Assembly: GCA_000961655.1 (NCBI GenBank)
Contig: LADR01000053.1
Location: 62,001 to 126,000 of the forward strand
DNA length: 64,000 bases
Reading direction: 5' to 3'
Origin: Desulfatitalea sp. BRH_c12
GTDB lineage: Bacteria; Desulfobacterota; Desulfobacteria; Desulfobacterales; Desulfosarcinaceae
Shown: piece after piece, positions 42,118 to 51,752 of the stretch
Layout: each line of letters starts with the position of its first letter
Position numbering within the stretch: position 1 is the first letter of the stretch
The notes under the pieces: model-generated
The model's database searches: none
What the model was told of the DNA's origin: nothing
The model's input: only the letters and a program-made list of their open reading frames with translations
Program-made: the position numbers and the translations under genes

Positions 42118-44270
42118 GTGGTGTGTCGATTTACGTGGCCGGGTCGGGCGTTGTCAGCGCCCTGGGCTGTGGTGTGGCCGAAACACTCGCGGCGCTCGAG
42201 AACAACCAGCGCGCCATGCGATCGATCTCCCTTTTCCCGGTAAGTGCCACCCAGTCCCTGAAGGTCGGGTCAGTGGACTTGGCCAATGACGACCCCGTAT
42301 TGCCGCGTACGCACCAGTTGGCCCGGATAGCGGCTGACCAGGCGATGGCCCAATGTCGGCAGGCGCCGGATGCGGTCGTTCTGGGCAGCACCACCGGCGG
42401 GATTTTCACCACCGAAAGCCTTCTTGAAAAAGGCGGGAGTGACCCCCAGGCGTATGCCTGCCACGCGGTTGGTTCAGTGGCCGATGACTTGGCCCGCCGC
42501 TACGGCTGCAAAGGTCCGGTCCTGAGCGTTTCAACGGCCTGTTCGTCCGGTTCTGTGGCCATCACATTGGCCTTGGCGATGCTGCGCAGCGGTAAGGCCG
42601 CGCGGGTTCTGGTCGGTGGGGCTGACGCATTGTGCCGTCTGACCTACTTCGGGTTCAAATCCCTGCAACTCATCGATCCGTCCGGCGCGCGCCCATTTGA
42701 CAGGGAACGGCGTGGCATGTCGGTGGCCGAAGGGGCGGCCATGCTCTTGCTGACCACCGAAGCGCCGGCCGGCGAGCGCATTCAGATCCTGGGTGCAGGG
42801 CTGTCATGTGACGCCCACCATGCCACGGCCCCGCATCCCGAGGGCGCAGGGGCCCGGGCCGCCATGCAAGCTGCGTTGGACGATGCCGGCCTGCCGATCG
42901 ATGCCATCGACTATATCAACCTGCACGGCACCGGTACCAAAGACAACGATCTGGCCGAAGCCAGGGCCGTGCGCGCCCTTTTCGGCGATCGGCTGCCACT
43001 GCTCTCGTCGACCAAAGGCGCTACCGGCCATACCCTGGCCGCAGCCGGGGCCATTGAAGCGGTGATTGCGGCGATCGCCATCCGTCACGGCCTGGCACCG
43101 GCCAATACGGGATTGGACACACCGGACCCGGACTTGAATCTGGCCCCCCTGCGCACCCCAAGGAAGACGCCTCTGACCACCGTTATGTCCAACTCTTTCG
43201 GTTTTGGTGGCAATAACGCGGCCTTGATCATAGGCGCGGCCCGACCCGACGCACGAACGGACGCGGGCTGCTTGCCGCCGTTGATCGTGCGCGGTTGGGC
43301 CTGCATCAGCGGGGCCGGGCACGGGCCCCAGAGCCGCGACGCTTTCAGGGCCGGAAAGTCACTTTGCGGCTGCCTGGACGACGCGACAATGGCGTTGGGG
43401 CTGCCCGTGCGCACCATACGCCGGCTGAAACGGCTGCCCCAAATGGCCTTGGCCCTGGCCACCCATTCCTGCCAGGGAATAACCGCTGATCGGATGCCGG
43501 TCGCGGTGAGCCTGGGCACCGGTTGGGGCGCCTTGTCCGAAACCCACGATTTTCTCCAACGGCTGTTCGAGACCGGGCAGGAGTATCCCTCCCCGACCGA
43601 TTTCGTCGGTTCCGTGCACAATGCGCCGGCCGGCCAGGTGGCCATGCTGTTGGGCGCCAAAGGGGCCAATTTGACGACCTCGGGCGGCGATTACTCCTTT
43701 GAGCAGGCCTTGGTCAGCGCCGAGTTGGTGACCGCAAACAGTGACCCTGTGCTGGTTATAGGCGCTGATGAAGCGCATGCCCGGCTTTCGCCCTTATTCG
43801 ATGCTTCAGTACGCGCGGCCGGCGTTGCGGCGGACGGCGGCGGCGCCCTGTTGTTGCAGCGGTCGACTGACCCGGGAATTGCAGTCGCCTTGATAAGCTA
43901 CCGTTCCGCTCGCGAACCGGAGGCCATGTCCGATCTGATTGCGCGCCTGGGGGGTGCGCAAGAACTGTGCGGCCATTACGGGGCCGTTTTGGCCGGCTGC
44001 CCGGCGGCCTGCCGCACGCAGGCCGATGCGCAACTGTCCGAGTTCCTGTCCCTGAGCCATTTCAAGGGCCCGGTCATTGACTACCGCCGACTGACCGGTG
44101 AATTCGCCGCCGCTTCGGCCCTGGCGGCCGTTTTGGGCGTGCAGATGGTTGAACAGGCAAGCGTTCCCGGTGCGTTTGCCGGCGGCGCTGATCGGCCCAT
44201 CGATGGTCAAAGCGTTTTGGTGATAGGTTTGGGACCGTACCTGACGGCTGTAAGGATCGGTGTGTCATGA
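42114..44270 (+). CDS. ketosynthase-chain length factor fusion (ApeO-ApeC-like in one chain)
   Basis: 718 aa from a TTG overlapping the ACP stop. N-terminal ketosynthase: Cys143 in VSTACSSGSVA, His271 in NLHGTGTKDND, His306 in KGATGHTLAA. After about residue 385 a second, shorter ketosynthase-like half begins (LIVRGWACISGAGHG). In it the active-site Cys is replaced (TTSGGDYSFE, 521-530), as in chain length factors. In aryl polyene synthesis these two proteins form a heterodimer; here they are fused. Chain length is likely set by this protein. It overlaps the next gene by four bases. Confidence 0.9.
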   Translation: MSGVSIYVAGSGVVSALGCGVAETLAALENNQRAMRSISLFPVSATQSLKVGSVDLANDDPVLPRTHQLARIAADQAMAQCRQAPDAVVLGSTTGGIFTTESLLEKGGSDPQAYACHAVGSVADDLARRYGCKGPVLSVSTACSSGSVAITLALAMLRSGKAARVLVGGADALCRLTYFGFKSLQLIDPSGARPFDRERRGMSVAEGAAMLLLTTEAPAGERIQILGAGLSCDAHHATAPHPEGAGARAAMQAALDDAGLPIDAIDYINLHGTGTKDNDLAEARAVRALFGDRLPLLSSTKGATGHTLAAAGAIEAVIAAIAIRHGLAPANTGLDTPDPDLNLAPLRTPRKTPLTTVMSNSFGFGGNNAALIIGAARPDARTDAGCLPPLIVRGWACISGAGHGPQSRDAFRAGKSLCGCLDDATMALGLPVRTIRRLKRLPQMALALATHSCQGITADRMPVAVSLGTGWGALSETHDFLQRLFETGQEYPSPTDFVGSVHNAPAGQVAMLLGAKGANLTTSGGDYSFEQALVSAELVTANSDPVLVIGADEAHARLSPLFDASVRAAGVAADGGGALLLQRSTDPGIAVALISYRSAREPEAMSDLIARLGGAQELCGHYGAVLAGCPAACRTQADAQLSEFLSLSHFKGPVIDYRRLTGEFAAASALAAVLGVQMVEQASVPGAFAGGADRPIDGQSVLVIGLGPYLTAVRIGVS

Positions 44271-45619
44271 AGGTATTGTTGATTTCGGCCAATACGCTCC
44301 GCGAACCCTACCCGGTGTATCCGTTGGGTTTGGATTATGTGGCCGGCGCCCTGCGTTCCCAACACCAGGTGCACCGCCTGGATATGAACGGCACGGCCGG
44401 TCAGGAGAGCGTGATCAGCGCGATTCATGCGTTCAAGCCCGATGTGGTCGGTATCTCCCTGCGCAATATCGACAACACCGATGTGCTGCATCCGCAAGGG
44501 TTCTTGGCACAGTATCGCGATTTGACCCGCAGCGTGCGCCGGGCGACCGGCGCCCCGATTGTGTTGGGCGGCAGCGGCTTCACTATCTTTCCCCATGAAA
44601 CCATGCAATTGCTGCAGGCCGACTATGGTATCGTGGGCGAGGGCGAGCGCATGGGCGATCTGCTCGCGGCGATTGTGGCCGGCGAAGATCCTGCTGCCAT
44701 CCCCGGTGTGATCGGCCGCACGCGGTCGCCGGTAAAAGAAAGCCAGCCCTGGTCGCAGGTGGTGCTCCGCGATTTCGATCCGCAGGCGCCGCACGTGGCC
44801 TTCTATCTGAAAAACGGCGGCATGCTCAACCTGCAGACCAAGCGCGGATGTCCTTTCCGGTGCGTCTACTGCAGCTATCCGCATCTCGAAGGACCTGTTT
44901 TGCGGTGCGAATCCCCCGAGCAGGTGGCGCGCACCGCCAAACAGCTCGAGGAGGCCGGCGCCAAATACATATTTCTCACGGATTCGGCTTTCAATGCCGA
45001 TATCGATCACAGTCTGGCCGTGGCGCGGGCTTTTCGTGCGGCGCAGGTGTCGATTCCGTGGGGCGGTTTTTTCGCGCCCACGCACATGCCGGAAGATTAT
45101 TTCAGGGTTATGGCCGACTGCGGCCTCAAGCATGTGGAGTTCGGCACGGAGTCCATGGCCGATGCGGTCCTGCAAGTATATCGCAAACCGTTCAAAACGG
45201 ACCATGTCCTGCAGGCCCATCGGGCGGCGGTCGCGGCAGGTTTGCACGTGGCCCACTATTTTTTGTTCGGCGGTCCGGGCGAGACCCCGCAGACCCTGGA
45301 AGAGACGTTTTCCAACGTTGACAAGCTTGAAAAAACAGTTTTATTCCTCTTCTGCGGCATGCGGATTTACCCCCATACCGGTTTGTACGACATTGCCCTG
45401 CGGCAAGGCCAGATTATGGCCGGGCAAAGTATCGTCGAGCCGGTTTTCTATCGATCGCCGGCGCTGCGCAGCGAAGACCTTCCTGCACGCATTGAACGGC
45501 AAGCGCAGGGCCGCGACAACTGGGTAATCGCAGCCGGGGGCGATAAGGTGGTTAAAATAATGAACCGGATGTATCGCAGGGGCCACACCGGACCGTTGTG
45601 GGAGTATCTGATTCGGTGA
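44267..45619 (+). CDS. cobalamin-binding radical SAM enzyme D (lipid-biosynthesis type)
   Basis: 450 aa. Begins with the B12-type domain (YPLGLDYVAGALRSQH, VVGISLRNIDNTD, IVLGGSGFTIFP). Cluster CPFRCVYC (Cys195, Cys199, Cys202), with YIFLTDSAFNADI and HYFLFGGPGETPQT. Four-base overlap with the KS-CLF gene means tight coupling, so its substrate is likely on the same carrier proteins. This type is known next to FAS-like genes in other clusters. Confidence 0.9.
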   Translation: MKVLLISANTLREPYPVYPLGLDYVAGALRSQHQVHRLDMNGTAGQESVISAIHAFKPDVVGISLRNIDNTDVLHPQGFLAQYRDLTRSVRRATGAPIVLGGSGFTIFPHETMQLLQADYGIVGEGERMGDLLAAIVAGEDPAAIPGVIGRTRSPVKESQPWSQVVLRDFDPQAPHVAFYLKNGGMLNLQTKRGCPFRCVYCSYPHLEGPVLRCESPEQVARTAKQLEEAGAKYIFLTDSAFNADIDHSLAVARAFRAAQVSIPWGGFFAPTHMPEDYFRVMADCGLKHVEFGTESMADAVLQVYRKPFKTDHVLQAHRAAVAAGLHVAHYFLFGGPGETPQTLEETFSNVDKLEKTVLFLFCGMRIYPHTGLYDIALRQGQIMAGQSIVEPVFYRSPALRSEDLPARIERQAQGRDNWVIAAGGDKVVKIMNRMYRRGHTGPLWEYLIR

Positions 45620-45699
45620 CCTTCGTGGACAGATTCATCACGGACGGTTCAACTCTGAAGTTGCGATCTTGTTTATAGAGATTTACAAAGAAAAGCGCG

Positions 45700-46062
45700 A
45701 TGTGGTACGACTTATCGATTCAAAAACGCCTTGAAGGCGAGTCTTTGTCGGCTGATGTCCATGTTCCTGGCGGCTCAGCCTGGTTCGACGGGCATTTTCC
45801 CGGAGCACCGGTGCTGCCGGGCATCGCTCAGCTGGCCATGGTTTTTGATCTGGTGCGGCAGGCATTCCAAGACCCTGTGCGGGTCAAAGAGGTCAGCCGG
45901 GTCCGGTTTAAGCAGATGATCATGCCCGAGGATCGCCTGGTCGTGGTGGCTGAACCGCGTCCGGGACGCGTCGGGACATACGCATTTCGCATTACGAAAA
46001 ACGAGGAGTTGGTTTGCAGCGGCACGATGACCGTTGTACCCATCAACTCCGCTGAAAAATAG
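45700..46062 (+). CDS. hotdog dehydratase (FabA/FabZ fold, ApeI-like)
   Basis: 120 aa. The signature WFDGHFPGAPVLPGIAQLA (residues 28-46) matches the ApeI/FabA/FabZ pattern with catalytic His32. It is short and probably works as a heterodimer with the hotdog protein on the minus strand. It is followed 26 nt later by ACP 3. Confidence 0.88.
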   Translation: MWYDLSIQKRLEGESLSADVHVPGGSAWFDGHFPGAPVLPGIAQLAMVFDLVRQAFQDPVRVKEVSRVRFKQMIMPEDRLVVVAEPRPGRVGTYAFRITKNEELVCSGTMTVVPINSAEK

Positions 46063-46088
46063 AATGGGCTTTAAAGGAGAGGATACTC

Positions 46089-46370
46089 ATGCGGGTTGGA
46101 ACGGATCTGGACACTATTGTTCTGCACATTGCGCAAGTCATGATCAGCGAACTCAAGCTGGAGGATGTCACCGCCGATACATTCGACCCGGATATTGATC
46201 TGGTCGACGAGGTGGGCATCGACAGCATGGACCTGGCGACCGTCGCCCTGGTGCTGCGCGATGAATATGGCGTGCGCATCGATGAGGACGACTATCCCAA
46301 GTTGACCACCATCCGCCTGATTTCGGAGTACATTCAGCGGAAGCTGGCGCAAGGACCCGAGTCGGCCTGA
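46089..46370 (+). CDS. acyl carrier protein 3
   Basis: 93 aa, with AAAGGAG before the start. Pantetheine-binding Ser46 in GIDSMDLATVA. It is distinct in sequence from the other two carriers, which suggests each carrier serves a different stage. It lies between the hotdog dehydratase and the first of the two paired radical SAM genes. Confidence 0.9.
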   Translation: MRVGTDLDTIVLHIAQVMISELKLEDVTADTFDPDIDLVDEVGIDSMDLATVALVLRDEYGVRIDEDDYPKLTTIRLISEYIQRKLAQGPESA

Positions 46371-46453
46371 TACGCGCATTGGGAACAATTCCTGTTAAAT
46401 CGGGTTAGCATACATGACCGGTCCTGCCACAGGGCCGGTAACGGGAGCGGAAC

Positions 46454-47551
46454 GTGGACGGTAAGCACTCTTCTTCAATGGCTGTAGAGCAGGATATTCC
46501 TCCGGTGCAGTGGAAATTCGCGGATCTGACCGCCGATCCGCGCGTGCGTCGGCGCTGGGAGCGGGTTCGGCGCTACTTTTTTTTACGTGAATCCACCTAT
46601 GATATGACCTGCCGCTGCAATATCCGTTGCGAAGGATGCTACTACTTCGAAGGCGACAAGCAGCATGTCACGGAATCCTGTGACCCGCGGGCATGGCGCG
46701 CCCTGATGCAGGCCGAAAAAGCGCGCGGCATCACCTTCGTGGTACTGGCCGGCGCCGAACCCTCCCTGGTACCCGAGTTGTTGTCGGTATGTCACGCCGA
46801 GTTGCCTCTGGGCGCCATTGCGACCAACGGCCTCAAGCGCATTTCCGAGGATATCGGTTACCGAATCCATATCTCCGTGTGGGGCAACGATGACACCAGT
46901 CTGCACATCCGCAAGGCCAAGGATATGCTGCGGCGGCAGATCGACAACTACCACAACGATCCGCGGGCGGTGTTCGTTTACACCTTTACACCCCACAATG
47001 TGGCCCAGGCCGAGCAGGTGACGCGCATCCTGACCCAGGAAGGGTGCAAGATTACGTTCAACATGTTTTCAGCCCCTGTGGGTTACGCCGGAGATCTTTG
47101 CCACACACCCCTTTCTTTGCGCCAGACGCGCCAGACCATGCTTGATTTGCTGAACCGGTATCCCCAGACCGTGCTGTATTCGCCTTACAATGCGGTAGCG
47201 CATACGCATCGCATGGGGTTGCATGCGTTGTTCGGCTGCTCGTATCCGCGCTGCAACACGTCGACGGACATCGGGTTGGGGCGTTCGTTCCGGCAGTACC
47301 GGACCGACCTGAGCTGGAATCGCGATGCCGCTTGCTGCGTGCCCGATACCGACTGCGCCGACTGCCGCCATTATGCCGCCGGCAGTGCGGTGGTGACCGC
47401 ACGCCTTTTCCGGCATGCCGTCGACCCGGACACTTTCAACTCCTGGCTTGATTATGTGGATACCTACCTGTCCGTGTGGGTCAGCGGGTATACCAAAGGG
47501 GACAATCTGTGCGACAAACCCGTGCCGCCTCCCGGGTTCGATCTATATTAA
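46454..47551 (+). CDS. radical SAM enzyme E (with extra Cys clusters)
   Basis: 365 aa from a GTG. Cluster CNIRCEGC (Cys55, Cys59, Cys62). No B12-type domain. The C-terminal third holds a second Cys group (CSYPRCN and CCVPDTDCADC), which may bind an auxiliary iron-sulfur cluster as in SPASM enzymes. The middle (RIHISVWGNDD) resembles the next gene's MIGISLWGDED, so the two are paralogues. No known family is recognised. Confidence 0.85.
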   Translation: MDGKHSSSMAVEQDIPPVQWKFADLTADPRVRRRWERVRRYFFLRESTYDMTCRCNIRCEGCYYFEGDKQHVTESCDPRAWRALMQAEKARGITFVVLAGAEPSLVPELLSVCHAELPLGAIATNGLKRISEDIGYRIHISVWGNDDTSLHIRKAKDMLRRQIDNYHNDPRAVFVYTFTPHNVAQAEQVTRILTQEGCKITFNMFSAPVGYAGDLCHTPLSLRQTRQTMLDLLNRYPQTVLYSPYNAVAHTHRMGLHALFGCSYPRCNTSTDIGLGRSFRQYRTDLSWNRDAACCVPDTDCADCRHYAAGSAVVTARLFRHAVDPDTFNSWLDYVDTYLSVWVSGYTKGDNLCDKPVPPPGFDLY

Positions 47552-47566
47552 TGTGAGGAGTGCTGA

Positions 47567-48565
47567 ATGAAGACCGTCAGCTCGCTGCTGGATGCGCATT
47601 GGTACGAGCGTTACACGAAAATTTCCAAGCTCAACATCCGCAGCTCTATTTATGATGTGACCAATCGCTGCAACCTGCGTTGCAAGGGATGCTTTTTCTT
47701 TTCTTCGGACGAGCACAAAGTCGCCGCCGAGCAGATGGACATCGCCCAGTGGGGGTCGTTCATCGATGCTGAAATGGCGCGTGGCGTGAACCTGGCTATC
47801 CTGATCGGCGGCGAGCCGACCTTGTGTCTGGATCGCATGGAAGCCTTTTACAAACGTCTGCCGACTTTCTGCGCCACCAACGGGCTGATCCGGGTGCCGC
47901 GCGATCGTTTTCCCGACATGATGATCGGCATTTCCCTGTGGGGTGACGAAGACGACGAACGGATGCTGCGCGGCAAAAACACTTTTGCCATTTCGAGCAA
48001 ACACTATGCCGGCGATCCGTATACCTACTATCTTTTCACCATCACGCCCAAGCAGATCGGCCGGACCGAAGGTATTATACGCAAGATCCGCGATGTCGGT
48101 CTGAAGGTGCACATGCAGCTGCTCTCCAATGATGAGGGCGTATCGGGTTTTAATTGGCAGCCCGCGGAGCTGATCGCTATCCGGTCGGAAATGGATGCCA
48201 TGCTCGACGCCTATCCCCAGACGGTGATCTCCTCAAAATACTACCACGAGATTATCACCACCGGCACCATGCTGGGGCGCCCGTTCGGCTGGATGGAGTG
48301 CCCGTCGGTCACGCAACCGATGGATCACCGCCAGCCCCCACCCAAGCGCCTGACCAACTTTATTCGCTGGGCCTCCGATTTAAAGACGATGCACCGTTGT
48401 TGTACCTCGGAAACCCGCGACTGCAAAACCTGTAAGGATGGCGCGGCGCACATGAGCTGGGTGATGGTCAACAAGCGGGCCCATATGGGCACGGCCAAGG
48501 ACCTGCAGAATTGGATCGAAGTGTACGAGATGTTTGCCAAGCTCTACCAATTTTTGCCGTGGTGA
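47567..48565 (+). CDS. radical SAM enzyme F (paralogue of E)
   Basis: 332 aa, 15 nt after enzyme E. Cluster CNLRCKGC (Cys35, Cys39, Cys42). It shares with E the order CxxxCxxC, GE, WG[ND][DE]D, F[TS]x[ST]P and a late Cys set (CCTSETRDCKTC). The pair may act in succession or as a heterodimer. They are probably specific to this kind of locus. Confidence 0.85.
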   Translation: MKTVSSLLDAHWYERYTKISKLNIRSSIYDVTNRCNLRCKGCFFFSSDEHKVAAEQMDIAQWGSFIDAEMARGVNLAILIGGEPTLCLDRMEAFYKRLPTFCATNGLIRVPRDRFPDMMIGISLWGDEDDERMLRGKNTFAISSKHYAGDPYTYYLFTITPKQIGRTEGIIRKIRDVGLKVHMQLLSNDEGVSGFNWQPAELIAIRSEMDAMLDAYPQTVISSKYYHEIITTGTMLGRPFGWMECPSVTQPMDHRQPPPKRLTNFIRWASDLKTMHRCCTSETRDCKTCKDGAAHMSWVMVNKRAHMGTAKDLQNWIEVYEMFAKLYQFLPW

Positions 48566-48730
48566 GTTTGTGGGTTCGTTAAATTGTTGTATCGTCGGTT
48601 CGTCCGTTCGGGGAAACAGCTGGCCTCCGGGTACGGTGCGTAATTGGATGGGATGTAAAATGGAGCGTATCAGGAATCGCAAAACCGAATTAACCGATCG
48701 ACCATTTGCCGGATCGACGTCCCCCTTGCC

Positions 48731-49981
48731 ATGAACCCAAAACGCGCCGTCATCATCGGTTATGATGCTGTATCCCCCCTGGGCCTGGATCTGGAGGAGC
48801 AGTGGCAAAACGCCTTGCAGGGTATAAGCGGTATCGGTCCACTGACCCGTTTTGCAGTCAATGATGCTTTTCCGGTCAAAATCGCCGGTCAGGCGCCGTC
48901 GATCGACCATCTGCCGTATGCGTTTCTAAAGCCGCGCGAACAAGCACGCTGGATATCGCCGATTTATAAATTTGCCATGCTGACCGTGCAGCGCGCGCTC
49001 GAGCGCAGCGGGCTGCGCATCACGCCTGAAATTGCGCCGCGCGTGGCCGTCACCTACAGCACGGCCGTCGGCGGTCTGGATGCGCTGCTCGGCGCCGATC
49101 GCAGCTTGATCGCGCATGGTACCTTGCCGCTACCCTGTATCAATCCCAATTCCTGTATCAATATGGTCAGCGGTAAAGTGTCCATGTTGACGGGTGCTAC
49201 CGGTCCGATTGTCACCACCATCACAGCTTGTGCCACCGGTTTGACCTCCATCCTCATGGGCGCCATGCTGCTGGCCCAGAATCGCGCGGACGTCGTCTTG
49301 TGCGGTGCGGTCGATTTTGCTCTGGTGGAACCCATCGTGGCCGGGTTCGCCACGATGAACGGGGCCTATGTGCCCAAAGAGGGCGCAGGGCCGGAAGACC
49401 CTGCCGAGGCCAGCCGGCCTTTTTCGGTCAATCGTCGCGGGTTTGTCATCTCCGAGGGGGCCGGCTGCATCATTCTGGCGACAGAGGATTTCGCGCGTGC
49501 CCATGGGTTGGCCCATCCGATCGCCATTAAAGGCTGGAGCATGACCTCGGATGCACATCATTTTGTCGCCCCCCATTTCGAAACGGTGCGCCGCTGCATC
49601 CAGGAGAGCATCGACCAGGCGGGCATCCCGCCCGAAGCTATCGACGCGGTCAACGCGCATGCCGCTTCCACGCGTGTCGGTGACAAGGTGGAGTTCGACG
49701 CGTTGCGGTCGGTATTCGGGTCGCATCTGCCGCCGGTGAGCGCCAATAAATCGCTGCTCGGGCATGTCATGGGCGCTTCGAGTGCCATTGAATCCATATT
49801 GTCGTTCAAGGGTATGCTCGATGAAATGCTGCCGCCGACCATCAACTACCAGGCCGATCCCGAGATGCCGATCGACTGCATCCCCGAAGGCTGCCGCGCC
49901 CTCGGTCAGACCCATGTACTCAAGAATGCGTTTGGTTTTGGGGGGTGTAATGCGTGTGTGGTCTTCGAGAGACTGCAATAA
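48731..49981 (+). CDS. beta-ketoacyl-ACP synthase 2
   Basis: 416 aa. Cys167 in TTITACATGLT, His310 in VNAHAASTRVGD and His345 in SLLGHVMGASS complete the triad. N-terminal MNPKRAVIIGYDAVSPLG is typical. It follows the radical SAM pair after a 165-nt gap and precedes ketosynthase 3, both probably cotranscribed. Sequence differs enough from ketosynthase 1 to suggest a different chain stage. Confidence 0.92.
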   Translation: MNPKRAVIIGYDAVSPLGLDLEEQWQNALQGISGIGPLTRFAVNDAFPVKIAGQAPSIDHLPYAFLKPREQARWISPIYKFAMLTVQRALERSGLRITPEIAPRVAVTYSTAVGGLDALLGADRSLIAHGTLPLPCINPNSCINMVSGKVSMLTGATGPIVTTITACATGLTSILMGAMLLAQNRADVVLCGAVDFALVEPIVAGFATMNGAYVPKEGAGPEDPAEASRPFSVNRRGFVISEGAGCIILATEDFARAHGLAHPIAIKGWSMTSDAHHFVAPHFETVRRCIQESIDQAGIPPEAIDAVNAHAASTRVGDKVEFDALRSVFGSHLPPVSANKSLLGHVMGASSAIESILSFKGMLDEMLPPTINYQADPEMPIDCIPEGCRALGQTHVLKNAFGFGGCNACVVFERLQ

Positions 49982-50005
49982 CGATAGGGAAAAACATATT
50001 TAGCT

Positions 50006-51271
50006 ATGCGACCTCCTCAAAACCGAAAAGTCTACGTCGTCGGCTACGACGCGATCACCCCATTGGGCAATACATTTGAATCGACTTGGCGGCGGGCGGT
50101 GTCTGGCGAGGCCGGTTTCCGGCGTGTTACGCGCTGCGAGACCACGTCGCGCAGCAACGTGGTCGGCGAAATTCCCGACTGGAATCCGCAGGGTCTGGAT
50201 TTTGTCGATCGCAAGGATGCCTACAACTGGAACGCCGATTTTGTGTTTCTGACCATGGCATTGTGCAAGCGCGCCCTGCAGCATGCCCGCTTGGAGATGG
50301 GGCCCCGCAACGGTCCGCGCACGGCTTGCCTGATTGGGTCGGCCTTGAACGGCAGTGATGCCCTGCGGGTCGCTGTCCGTAACTTGGGCCAACTGGGTCC
50401 GACCAAAGTCAGTCCCTATCTTCTGCCCAACCTGTGCGCCAATCTGCCTTCCGGAAAGGCGGGCATGATGCTTGATTTCACCGGCCCTATTTTTTCGCCG
50501 CAGGGCGCCTGCGCTTCGGGCAACCACGCCATCGGCATTGGCGCCCGCATGATCCGAGACGGCGATTGCGATTTTGTGCTGGCCGGCGGCGTCGACACCT
50601 GTCTGTTGCCGGAAATTATCCAGGGGTTTGCCAATATGTGGGCGACCATCAAAGTCGAACCGGGCGACCGCGCCTATGCCGACCCGACGCAGGCCTCGCG
50701 GCCGTTCAGTATCGACCGCAAAGGGTTCGTGCTCTCCGAGGGCGGCGGGGTGGTCGTACTGGCTGCGGACGAGATGGTGGCTTCTTTGGGGCTGACGCCC
50801 AAAGCTGAAGTATTGGGGGTGGGCTGGACGTCGGATGCCCATCATTTCACCATGCCGCACGCCCCGACGATCGTACGCGCTATTCAGGACGCCATCGGCG
50901 ATGCCGGCCTGCAGCCCGAGGATATCCAGTATGTCAGTGCGCATGGCACCTCGACCCCCAAGGGGGATCGGGCCGAGGTTGAATGCCTGCGCACGGTATT
51001 CGGCAGCGCCATCGAAAACATCCCCATTTCGTCAAATAAATCCCAGATGGGTCATACCCTGGGCGCTGCCGCAGCTATCGAAGCGGCTCTGGGGATCGAG
51101 GCGATGCAGCAGGGTATCGTGCTGCCGACCGTGAACCATATGCCCGACCCGGAGTTTGCCGATATCGACGTGGTGCCCAACCAGGCCCGCAGGCATACCT
51201 ATGAATTCTTCTTGTCCAATGCGTTCGGTTTCGGCGGAACCAACTGCTGCATTGTTTTCAGGGGAGTGTGA
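50006..51271 (+). CDS. beta-ketoacyl-ACP synthase 3
   Basis: 421 aa, 24 nt after the previous one. Triad: Cys169 in PQGACASGNHA, His313 in SAHGTSTPKGD, His350 in SQMGHTLGAAAA. It resembles ketosynthase 2 most. One base separates its stop from the thioesterase start, giving a tightly packed operon. Confidence 0.92.
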   Translation: MRPPQNRKVYVVGYDAITPLGNTFESTWRRAVSGEAGFRRVTRCETTSRSNVVGEIPDWNPQGLDFVDRKDAYNWNADFVFLTMALCKRALQHARLEMGPRNGPRTACLIGSALNGSDALRVAVRNLGQLGPTKVSPYLLPNLCANLPSGKAGMMLDFTGPIFSPQGACASGNHAIGIGARMIRDGDCDFVLAGGVDTCLLPEIIQGFANMWATIKVEPGDRAYADPTQASRPFSIDRKGFVLSEGGGVVVLAADEMVASLGLTPKAEVLGVGWTSDAHHFTMPHAPTIVRAIQDAIGDAGLQPEDIQYVSAHGTSTPKGDRAEVECLRTVFGSAIENIPISSNKSQMGHTLGAAAAIEAALGIEAMQQGIVLPTVNHMPDPEFADIDVVPNQARRHTYEFFLSNAFGFGGTNCCIVFRGV

Positions 51272-51272
51272 C

Positions 51273-51752
51273 ATGCGTCCCAAGCCTTTTGTTCCCGAAC
51301 CCCTCGATGACGACCGCCCTTACGTGCGCGATAAAACCACTGGTCTGGTCTGGCATCGATGTCATCTGCGAACGCTCTATGCGGATACCGATCGTTCGCA
51401 AGTGGTGTATCACGCCAACTATCTGCGGTATTTCGAATTCGGCCGGGCGTCTCTGATGCGTGATGCGGCCTACGCCTATCGTGAAATCGAGGAGAGCGGG
51501 TATGTTTACCCGATCATCGCCACCGCGCTCGACTACTTCCGTCCGCTGCATTACGATGACGCCATGCGCATTCACACCCGTCCGGGGGACCGGGAACGGG
51601 TCAAGCTGCGCTTCGACTACGTGATCACCCACGATCCCAGCGGAGATATCGTTTGCACCGGATTCACCCGCCACTGCGCGATCAACGCCAAAGGCACACC
51701 CGTGGCCATCGACGACAAGACCGTGCATCTATGGGAAATTTTTCCGAAATAG
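51273..51752 (+). CDS. hotdog thioesterase (4HBT type, ApeK-like)
   Basis: 159 aa from ATG with GGGGAG upstream. TLYADTDRSQVVYHANYLRY (residues 34-53) is the active-site signature. It is a second thioesterase of the locus and, like ApeK in aryl polyene clusters, sits among the synthase genes. It likely releases or clears chains from the carriers. Confidence 0.88.
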   Translation: MRPKPFVPEPLDDDRPYVRDKTTGLVWHRCHLRTLYADTDRSQVVYHANYLRYFEFGRASLMRDAAYAYREIEESGYVYPIIATALDYFRPLHYDDAMRIHTRPGDRERVKLRFDYVITHDPSGDIVCTGFTRHCAINAKGTPVAIDDKTVHLWEIFPK

